The position numbers and the translations under genes were made by a program. The notes below the pieces were generated by a model. The model did not search any database. It worked only from the letters and a program-made list of their open reading frames with translations, and was not told the DNA's origin. A stretch of DNA of 30,753 nucleotides from Auxenochlorella pyrenoidosa (Eukaryota > Chlorophyta > Trebouxiophyceae > Chlorellales > Chlorellaceae): the NCBI GenBank assembly GCA_001430745.1, contig KQ482042.1:2481753-2512505 (forward strand). The letters run 5' to 3'. Numbering within the stretch: position 1 is the stretch's first letter; each line of letters opens with the position of its first letter. Positions 20,410 through 28,870 of the stretch are shown piece after piece.

Positions 20410-22738
20410 TTACGCGTTGTTGGGGGCGTACACCACGTAGAAGTTGTTGCTGGGGTCGGCGATGTGGTCCTGCAGGCAGGGGGGGGGGGTGGGAGGGACA
20501 CAGCAGGCGTGAGGGCCGGGCATGGTGGGTGTGCAGACTGCCTCCCAACAGCATTCCCACGGATGGGTTCTGCTGCCTCCAACAGCATTCCCAAGGATGG
20601 GTTCTGCTGCCCCTCAGCATGCATGCAGCAGGATGTATTCTGCTGCCTCACCAGCACTCGTCAGGGTTCCAGCCAACCCAGCCCAGGCAACTCACCGCGA
20701 AGTTCTCGATGGGGCCCTTGCGGGTGACAATGCCCTGCACAAAGAAGCCGAGCATGGACACCATCGCCAGGCGCCCGTTCTTGATCTCCTTCACCTTCAG
20801 CTCAGCGAAGGTGTCGGGGTCGTCAGCCAGGCCCAGGGGGTCGAAGGCCTCGCCTGCAGGTGGGCAAGTACGCGGGGAATCAGGTCATTCCAGGACAGCG
20901 CAGCACTGCTGCTTCCAAATAGGCCTCCAGGTATCGCGGGTATCACAGCCACAAGTCAGTCTAGAGCCAACTGATCAAGTGCAACATGTATCCCTGCCAC
21001 TGAGCAGCCTCCAGCTGTCAAGGCCAACAGGGTCAATGCACAAGCAACCCCCAGCTGCGCTCACCGGGGTACAGGGCATCCAGGCCCTCGCCGGCCGGGC
21101 CGCCGTTGACGCGGTAGCCCTCAATCAGGCCCATCAGCACCAGCTGGGTCAGCAGGATGGCCACGATGGACTGGGCGTGGATCAGGGAGGGGTTGCCTGC
21201 GCGGTACAAGCAGGGGGAAAGGACCAGTGAGGACAGATGCATGACCAGTGACTATCCTTCCATTTGCAGCCACCTCCCTGCCGCACCCCACCAGGCAGCA
21301 GTGCGCCACAGGCTTCTCCAGTGCCAAGGCTGCCCCGCCTCGAAACACCAGCCCAGTCACTCACCCAGGTAGTCGAGGCCGCCCTCCTGGAAGATCTGGG
21401 CACCAGCCTTGAACCACACAGCCTCGCCGAAGTTAGCCACACCCTGGCGCTGCAGCAGCTCGGGGGTCACGCAGCCCAGAGCGCCTGCAGCAAACAAGCA
21501 CAGGCACAGGTGGATGAGATGGATCACATGGAAGCACCACACCAAATCAAGGCTGCAGCAAGGCACCAGGCAGGACACCCATGGCAGTCTGTTGGGCTCT
21601 CTTCCGCAAGCAGCAGGCCAGTGAAGCCGCGACTCACCGAGCATGGCCCAGCGGGCGTGGATCACCTCCAGCTCCCGGTAGCGGGCGAAGGTCTCGGGGT
21701 CGGCGGACAGGCCGGCGGTGTCCCAGCCGTAGTCACCGGGGTACTCGCCTGCAGGGGGAGCACAGGCACGAGATTTCAGTGATGGCAGACATTGCGGCGC
21801 AACCCAGACCGGGAAGCTCAGCCTGGGGTTCATTCCAACTGTGGAAGCAGCGCCTGGAGATAAGGCGGGATTGCACAGCGTGCCCAGCGTGGCGGCAGCA
21901 CACTCCACCACCTGCAGCCAGCCTCACCCTTCAGGTAGGAGGGGGTGTTGCCGGACAGGGGGCCCAGGAACTTGGGCCGGTCGGGGCCTGCATGGGGTTG
22001 AGGGGCACAAGTTGAGGCAGGGGGGAATCTAGACGAGCGCCGCTTGGCGCCATCGCCGCAGTCAGCCAGGATAAGCCGCGCCCTGCCCCCAGCTCCAAAG
22101 GCTGAGAGAGCACCAAGAGCACTGCCGTCGATCAGGGAGGCAGAATAGAGGAGAAGACTCACCGTACCTGCAGCAGGAAGAGGGAGGAGGGGGGTGGTGA
22201 GGCAGGGAATCTCACCAGCAGTAGGAGCAGGCTGGATATGGCAGACCCGTCACCACAGGTACAGGCAGGCCGATTGCCACGCAGGCTGAATGCCGATGAA
22301 CTCACCACTCAACGGAGGCGCGGGTCACCTGGCGGGTGGCCTGCAGGCAAGGAGGCAAGCCAAGAAGGCGCTGAGCACAAGGGGGCGGGAGGGCGAGCGC
22401 GAGCGGGTCGGGTCGGGTCTGACGCTATCCACTGCGCTGCAGGATAGGACTGCTCGTGAGCACACTGCTGGCTGACATCGGCCCGTACGCTGCGCCAGGA
22501 GGCTGCCAAAGGAGCGGGTGTGTCGTCGATCTCGCAGGCTGGGGTTCCGCAAGCCCGAGCTGGCCGAGTGTGCTCGCGCGCTGGCAGGCTGCCTGGCCAG
22601 CTCTGCTGGCCTTGTGATGGCTGTGCAGGCGGGCGCGAGGCTGCGGGTTGCGGCGAGAGCCCATCACGCGCAAGGTGCACAACTCACCCGGCCAGAGGGG
22701 CGCACGGCAGCGATGCTGCGGGTAAGGGCGGCCTGCAT
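20410..22738 (-). CDS. LHCB: Major light-harvesting chlorophyll a/b-binding protein of LHCII (paralog 1)
   Basis: A thylakoid antenna protein that binds chlorophyll a/b and xanthophylls and feeds photosystem II. Nine exons give about 239 residues: 22738-22688, 22328-22306, a 5-nt exon 22167-22163, 21987-21928, 21748-21638, 21484-21365, 21196-21065, 20853-20696 and 20469-20410. Hallmarks are the trimerisation motif WYGPDR (from residue 25), [20 protein letters not shown], helix B with [16 protein letters not shown], helix C around [17 protein letters not shown], and helix A with [20 protein letters not shown], which carries the Glu/Asn/Arg pigment ligands. The N-terminus before the motif is only 24 residues, so transit peptide plus mature N-tail are very short; the same exon 1 is kept in paralog 2. 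A TATA-like TACAAAA lies at 22810-22804 on the minus strand, before a pyrimidine-rich leader. It is in tandem with paralog 2. Confidence 0.95.
20541..20645. repeat. ~35-bp minisatellite in the last intron of LHCII paralog 1
   Basis: Three tandem units (20541-20575, 20576-20609, 20610-20645) share the core GGATGGGTTCTGCTG; the third is degenerate. They lie in the intron 20695-20470, which paralog 2 lacks at this position. Confidence 0.8.
22163..22167 (-). other. 5-nt micro-exon of LHCII paralog 1
   Basis: On the minus strand a long pyrimidine tract ending CTGCAG is followed by GTACG and at once by the donor GTGAGT. Joining exon 2 (which ends TG), this GTACG, and the next exon (which starts GC) yields the codons TGG TAC GGC, that is W-Y-G of the conserved WYGPDR motif. 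Without it the frame breaks and Tyr is lost. Supported by perfect splice signals, phase and family conservation; transcript proof is absent. Confidence 0.85.
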
Positions 22739-24684
22739 CTTGACTGGTTGAGAGGTGTGGGGAAGGGAACGAGGAACGGCGAGGCGAATGGCGAGCTCGC
22801 GGGTTTTGTAGGGCCCGAGGGTCGGGCTAGATTCGCTTCCGGGTCAAGGCCACGCTGGCGCTCCCGGTCAGCAGATGGCCCAGACCTGGCTGATTCTGGG
22901 CCGAAGATAGCCCGATGGGGCTGATGGGATGGGCCGAGAGCCCCGCAGTCACCCGCTTGTCCCTGCTGCCACCGCCGCTACCGCCGCTGCCGCTCCAGCC
23001 TAGCCCCCTCGATCCCTTGGTGAGAGGAGCCTGGTTCTAGGGGTTTCCGATCGGAATGTTGACAGGCATGCGAGCAGCGACTGACCTGGTGCCAGCAGGC
23101 ACCAGATGCGCACGTACGCAGGAATGTCGCGGCCGCCGTCGACACGGTTGCTGCTGCCGGGCCGCCTGCTAGCCGTGTGCAGCTGCTCCTGCTGCTGCGG
23201 CCCGCGCTGCTTGCTTGGCTTTGGTGCGATGAGCACCGGTACTGGTTTCCCAGAAATCTGAAGCGCAGTGCAGGCTGCGACCATGCAGGCGACAGCAGAT
23301 CTCGACGCCGTCAGCGGAGCGGGGCCGAGGGCGCCAGCAGGTGGCTGGCCAGCTGCAACGGCATGCCAGCGCTAAGAGGATGCTCTGCCGGCCCGTGGCC
23401 TGCAGCGGAGCTGCCGAGGGATGCAGCAGCCAGGGCCATGCCCGCAATCCATCCATCTAGAGCACCTCATACGCCAGCGGCAGCGCTATCAGCTGTGGGA
23501 TGCGTGCGCACGTTGAGGCCAGGCAAGAAATGGCCGTCTGCTCGGTGTGCAGAGGGAACATGGCGCCTGAAGCGGCGGCTGTTGCTTTACCACTGCTGGC
23601 TGCCGCTGAGCGCGCCGCCTCCCAGTGCAGCAGTCTCGGCTGGCACGTGGGTGCACTGGTTTGAGGGCGGTGGCAGACGTGGGGGTGATGGCAGTGTTGA
23701 GTGCCAGCACATGATTGGATTATCTTGATGCATTGTTGATGGAGCTGCGAGAGGAATGTGTTGCCTGTGCCCTGAGCGTTGCCCTCGTCTGTCCTCTCAC
23801 TGCACCAGCATGACGCCAGCATGTTTGCTGTTCGGTCTGTGATTGCTGTCAGCGTTTGATCATCGCACATCAGCTGCCCTGCGCTCACTTGCGGTCCCCA
23901 GTAAGCTGCACACACGACCTCCACGGTCGGCAGCATGAAGAGGAGGAAGGGCCCTGCTGCCGCTGGGTTGCAGTTCCACCAGCCTGGCGCTGCCTTCTGG
24001 CGGCTCACCAGCCCAAAGATACTGCCCATCTTTGTGCCTCAGCCACACAAATCACAATCAGGAACCTTATCAAACAAAATCAAAGAGGAGGGAACGGATT
24101 GGGAGCCCATCATTGCCATAAGGGCTGCCCCTGCTTCTGGTTGTGGTACTGCTGCTGAGCAGCCGGCTGCAATATGAAGGTGGGCTGCTCTCCTGGGGGA
24201 CAGTTGGGAGGCACTGGGCACCGCCTGCTCACTGCTGCCCCGCAGGGAGCATACCAAACATGCAAGGCTGCTTGTGCAAGAGCATGGCTCTGCATGCAAC
24301 CAGCTGGCGCCAAGGGGCGCAGCAGCACTACGCAGAATTGGGCTGGATGCCGCTCTCAGAAGCAGGAAAGGGGTGTTGCTGTGGCTTCGGGGCTGTGGCA
24401 AGCTTGTGCTGGGCGCCAGTTGTAACGGTACAAGCAGTTTGCTGCACACGCGCCGTTGGCAGTCTGCCCACCCACGCTGTGCAGCGTATGCCAAGCTGAG
24501 CCAATAGAGGGCGCCACAGCCCTCTGCGACGCGCAGCCATACCGCACATGCTCTGCACCCTCTGTTGCCAGATGCTAGCATGTTGTTATGCTCCCATGAG
24601 TGCTGTACCGCTTACATGGTAAGCCAATCAAATGCCCAATGGCAGCGGCAATAAAACTGAGGCGCAGTCGGAAGGGCCAACTGC
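22739..24684. other. Long spacer between the two LHCII genes
   Basis: Almost 2 kb without a recognisable gene. The right end (24684 leftwards) is the 3' UTR of paralog 2, with a TGTAA at 24616-24612. The left end should hold the promoter of paralog 1. On the minus strand 24029-23457 is open for 190 codons. It begins MGSIFGLVSRQ, has a hydrophobic stretch GPFLLFMLPTVEVVCAAYWG followed by a good donor (GTGAGC near 23891), and ends LPLAYEVL. It has no family signature, and its middle part has composition unlike the neighbouring genes, so it may be a chance frame or part of an unrecognised spliced gene. No tRNA, transposon or third LHC copy was seen. Confidence 0.4.
24612..24616 (-). terminator. 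TGTAA poly(A)-signal candidate for the second LHCII gene
   Basis: This minus-strand TGTAA lies about 70 nt past the stop codon at 24685, in an AT-richer stretch. Motif-only evidence. Confidence 0.35.
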
Positions 24685-26917
24685 TCAAGCAAGGTTGGAG
24701 GCGTACAGCGAGTAGAAGTTCGTCTCGCCGGGGGCAGCAAGGTGGTCGGACAGGTTCTCAATGGGGCCCTTGCCGGTCACAATGGCCTGCAGGCAAGGGG
24801 GAGCAGTGTTCAGAGGTAAATAGTCGGCTTGCACGCAGCTACGTGGGCAGGTTGTGGGCGTACAGCAGGAAGGGCTGGCTGCTGCAGGCAGGAGCGGCCA
24901 GCCACGCAATCGGGATGATACGCTGCATGACTTTCGCCATGCTGGACAGCTTGGGTTCAGCACACAGTGCAGCATCACAGCGCTCGACTCGCCTGGATGA
25001 AGAAGCCGAACATGGAGAACATCGCCAGGCGGCCGTTCTTGATCTCCTTCACCTTCAGCTCAGCGAAGGTGTCGGGGTCGTCAGCCAGGCCCAGGGGGTC
25101 GAAGGCCTCGCCTGCAGGAAGGGGGGCCAGCGGCGGGGGCGGTCAGGAGACTCAGACGATGACTTTGATCATCCTCCAGTACAGTCCACGGCAGAGCAGG
25201 GGGGCACACTCAAGCAGGTGGCGCCCCCACCGCCCCCGCCCAACCCCACCCCACACCCCCCGCGCAGCAGCCCCCGGCCCCGCCACAGCACTCACCGGGA
25301 TACAGGGGGTCGGTCACCTCGCCGGCCGGGCCGCCGTTGACGCGGTAGCCCTCAATCAGGCCCATCAGCACCACCTGCAGACGGGAGCCGGTGGGGACGC
25401 TGGGCGGGCGAACGAGCAGCTGAAGGCGGCACAGTACAGTAATACAGTGCAGGCACAAGCGGCTCACAGTGGTGCAGGCAACGCCGAAAGACCGGGGCTG
25501 CCAGTGCGCTGCAGGGAGGCTGCCGGTGCGCTGCAGGCAGCATGCATGCACAATTCAGCAATGCTGGGCGTGTTGCCCCCCGCCGCCCCCCACCTGGGTC
25601 AGCAGGATGGCCACGATGGACTGGGCGTGCACCAGGTTGGGGTTGCCTGCAGAGCAAAAAGGAGACGAAGCGGTGAGCACACCGCTGCAGCGCAGTGCGG
25701 CATGCCATGATGGACAAGCAGCAGGGGAGGGGTTCTGGCCAGCAAGTCGTGCCAAAGCAGGTGAGCACATCAGTGTGTGCTGGCTAGTGCGGGTTCCCCT
25801 CACCCAGGTAGTCGAGGCCGCCGTCCTGGAAGATCTGGGCGCCTGCAAGGGGAGAGCAGAAGAGGTTCATGAAGGCCAGGAGGGGCAGAGAGCTCTCACT
25901 GCCTGCGTGCCTGTCAACACGAGACAAAAACACCAGCAGCACCCAGGAAGCGGCCACGCACCAGCCTTGAACCACACAGCCTCGCCGAAGTTGGCAGAGC
26001 CGTTGCGCTGCAGCAGCTCGGGGGTCACGCAGCCCAGAGCGCCGAGCATGGCTGCAGCACAGTGGGTGGGGTCGGGCTCTCAGCGAAGCACGAGGCGATG
26101 CTCACAGACGCGCACAAGCCAGACTGGCACCCATCCTGATAGCGCAGCCTGCTGCCTGTCCACACCGACATATTGGCGAAACTGAGCTAGTCAGTCTGCT
26201 GCTGCTGCGGTACTCACCCCAGCGGGCGTGGATCACCTCCAGCTCCCGGTAGCGGGCGAAGGTCTCGGGGTCAGCGGACAGGCCGGCGGTGTCCCAGCCG
26301 TAGTCACCGGGGTACTCGCCCTTCAGGTAGGAGGGGGTCTGGCCGGAGAAGGGGCCCAGGTACTTGACGCGGTCTGCGAGCAGGGAGGCCCGGCAGCACA
26401 GGGATGAGGCTTAAAGCGGAGATGCAAGCTGAGTGGCAGCAGCGAATCAAGTGCCACAAATGCAGGCATGAGACCATTCAAGCATATTACGGAGGAGGCG
26501 GCAGCGCACCCGGGCCATAGAACTCCGCGGACGCACGGGTCACCTGGCGGGTGGCCTGCAGCACAGCAGTGGTGGAAAGGGGAAGGGCGGCGGCGTTGCG
26601 GGTCGGGCCGGTCAACCAGCAGCGGCCTGGCTGAAGGCTGGGGGGTGCGCCCAGGCGCTGATTTATTCGAGTCGCAACCCCGCTGCGCTCCCTGAGCTTC
26701 TGAGCAGGCGCCTGGGAGCAACCCCGGTTGAGGCAAGGGGTAAGGTGCTGATAGCCTAGGGCTCTGCCCGCGCACGGCGCACGCAGGGCTGCTCTGCTGC
26801 TCGCGCTGCCGCCCTGATCCCCCAACCACGACGCGGGCCCACTCAAGGGCCTGCCGCGGCACGCACCCGGCCAGAGGGGCGCACGGCGGCGATGCTGCGG
26901 GACAGGGCGGCCTGCAT
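24685..26917 (-). CDS. LHCB: Major light-harvesting chlorophyll a/b-binding protein of LHCII (paralog 2)
   Basis: A thylakoid LHCII antenna protein of about 240 residues, roughly 85% identical to paralog 1 by hand comparison. Exons are 26917-26867, 26543-26510, 26373-26218, 26051-25962, 25842-25804, 25646-25594, 25374-25296, 25111-24993 and 24786-24685. It has the same short N-terminal exon ([17 protein letters not shown]) and the same three pigment-binding helices ([16 protein letters not shown], the [10 protein letters not shown] region, and [17 protein letters not shown]). The trimerisation motif reads FYGPDR, with Phe for Trp as in several green-algal LHCBM proteins. The C-terminus is [25 protein letters not shown] and diverges from paralog 1. 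The last intron (24992-24787) has a GC donor (CAG|GCGAGT) and no in-frame GT alternative. Only three of its eight introns match paralog 1 in position. Probably a tandem duplicate. Confidence 0.95.
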
Positions 26918-27272
26918 GTTGACGGCTGTGTGGGTGATTCTGAGGGAGTCTCCAGAATGCCTTGCGGGAAGTCGCCTGGTCGATTTGAGCACCCTGGCTG
27001 CCGGGATGCGCCTAGCACAGCAGGCTCAGCAGGTGATGAGGATCTTTGACTGCTCAAGTCAGGAGCCATGGCTGAGCCAAATCTGGAATCTGCATGCTGC
27101 TGGGGATTTGTGAGGGCACCCCCTGCCTGCAGAAATCCACAGCGAAGGCCTGCAGCTGAGTGCTAGGGGCCATGCCATGGACGGACCAAGATAATTGTGG
27201 GCGCTTCACGACGACGGAGATCAGCCGACCCCCTGGCCCTCACAGCTGCCCCAAAGTCTGTTCTGCCGGTTT
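26918..27272. other. Spacer between LHCII paralog 2 and the PQ-loop gene
   Basis: About 355 bp that should contain the LHCII paralog 2 promoter and leader and the 3' UTR of the PQ-loop gene. A TGTAA overlaps the PQ-loop stop codon, too early to be its poly(A) signal. I see no TATA box or repeat. Confidence 0.45.
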
Positions 27273-28352
27273 TTACACTTTGGGAAGTGCGTGCCATGCC
27301 ATGTTGTCTGCATCACCATTGCGCAAGGTCTGCACCATCGCCATCCCATCACCACCGGTGTCGCTGCCACCGTCGCCACCACGAGCGCCTGCCTTGCCAC
27401 AGTGATGCATCGCCCCTGCGTACGCACTGTCCTCGCCGTCGCCAGAGTCCTCTGCCTGCTGCTTTGCCTGCGCACGCGCGCTCAGAGGGCCCCAGTTGTC
27501 CAGCCAATACTTTGCGATGATGAGCAGGAAGCCGCAAGCTGCAGGCAGGAGAGCGACAATCCGTAGGGTGTGCTCAGAGCAATACGCTGCCCTGAGCCGC
27601 CCAGTTGTAAGCAGGTTGCAAGGATCATTCAAGCCCACCTGGTGTCTGCCTCCTGTCTACGTGCCTGCGTGCCTGCCGCCTGCCACCTGTCCCTCGCCTA
27701 CCCGCCCGCCTCCCGCCCGAATGCGTGTCCTGCCGCATACACTTGTATCGTCGCAGGTACGCGCAGCTGGCACCCACCCGTTTCGCAGGCCTCACAAATC
27801 CATCCAACTGTTGCACCCTCCAGGTACAACTGCAGCAGTTTGCACAGGAACAGTTTGCAAAGGGTTTTGTGTGCAACAGCAGGGAGGTACTGACATTGAC
27901 TGACCTGGCAGAACTCGGTTCTGCTGCCTGCTGTCTGTGGCCCATGAGCGTGGCTGTCCTCCCTAGCCACCAGCGGTCACCCTCCAGCAGCATGCCATAA
28001 GCTCACATAAACAGTGATGAAGAGGAGGCCCACGCTGTAGAGGCCCAGGTACAGGTAGGACAGGTCGCCTGCAGACTTGGTCCGCCATAGCTTGATCAGC
28101 TGCAGGGCCGTCGTGTGAGGGATACGAGGGCTGGACGAGCTCAGAACCTGGCGGTGAGAGCTAGTCCCATGCCTGACACATGGTTTTGAGCGGGCAGACT
28201 CCTTTTGCGGGATGTGGGCAGGCTGCGATGCTGGGCGAGTGGCAGGAAGCGGTTGGGAGGGCAGCAAGCGTGCTCACCTGTGGCGCCTGGCAGATTGCCA
28301 AGACCACCCCGCCAATCACTCCAAGCACGTTCGTCGTTGTTTGTGAAACCAT
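27273..28352 (-). CDS. Single PQ-loop, three-helix membrane protein (SemiSWEET-like)
   Basis: A small membrane protein of about 161 residues with one PQ-loop repeat, the half-transporter fold found in SemiSWEET sugar transporters and, doubled, in SWEET and lysosomal PQ-loop proteins. Exons are 28352-28278, 28099-28007, 27829-27778 and 27538-27273. Helix 1 (VLGVIGGVVLAICQAP) ends in the PQ motif at 24-25. LIKLWRTKSAGDLSYL follows, the typical PQ-(x)nW-R-x-KS-x-(D/E)LS loop. Helix 2 is LGLYSVGLLFITVYLYL. Helix 3 (ACGFLLIIAKYWL) is assembled across the third intron. The C-terminal 70 residues are hydrophilic, Gly/Asp/Ala-rich and probably cytosolic. The start ATG at 28352 is the first in frame, but the frame is open upstream, so a longer N-terminus is possible. 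Substrate cannot be inferred. No second PQ repeat exists before the next gene. Confidence 0.7.
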
Positions 28353-28870
28353 ATTGAGCTCGTTCACCGGGTGGACCGGCCAGGCTGCCAGTGCAGTTGC
28401 CTTGGCGGCAACGGTGACAAAGTGGCGGCAGCAAGAAGCGCGGTGGTGGGCTGACGACAGTGGCAGGCAGGAGGCAGGATGAGTGCAGCGCCAAGCGCGG
28501 GGCGTGCGATCAAAGAAATTGTGCAGTGTGAAAGCAGCGTTTGCAAATTAGCACATCAATGGGTTCCCGCGAAGGACCTTCGCGGGAGCCCTTGCCAGTG
28601 CTGCTGCAGCGAGTGCTGGGGAGCCCTTGCTAATGGTTCTTCGAACGTGTGCAAACGTGCAGCGCTTAGAACAGCTGCAGGCAAAGTTGCCTGCTGTGGC
28701 ACCGCTGCCCATGCTGGGCTCACCCGCCCTCGTGGGACCCGCGGCACTGCAGGCATTTTGCATACTTCAACAGGTAAGCAGGATAGTCAAGGTCGGTGAG
28801 GCATGGAAGAAAGCTGTCATGCAGTCAGGGAACGTGTGCGAGGTCGAGAGTTGCATCACGCATGCCACCC
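28353..28870. other. Spacer between XPD and the PQ-loop gene
   Basis: About 520 bp that should hold the XPD 3' UTR and the PQ-loop promoter. It contains a near-perfect palindrome (listed separately) and a short direct repeat of GAGCCCTTGC at about 28586 and 28621. No coding exon recognised. Confidence 0.5.
28561..28591. repeat. Palindrome / potential hairpin
   Basis: An 11-bp perfect inverted repeat (TCCCGCGAAGG, 28565-28575, and its complement 28577-28587) has a 1-nt centre. With one mismatch it extends to 15-bp arms over 28561-28591. It lies about 280 bp past the XPD stop and 210 bp before the PQ-loop start. It could form a stable RNA hairpin or be a dyad protein-binding site. Confidence 0.85.
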
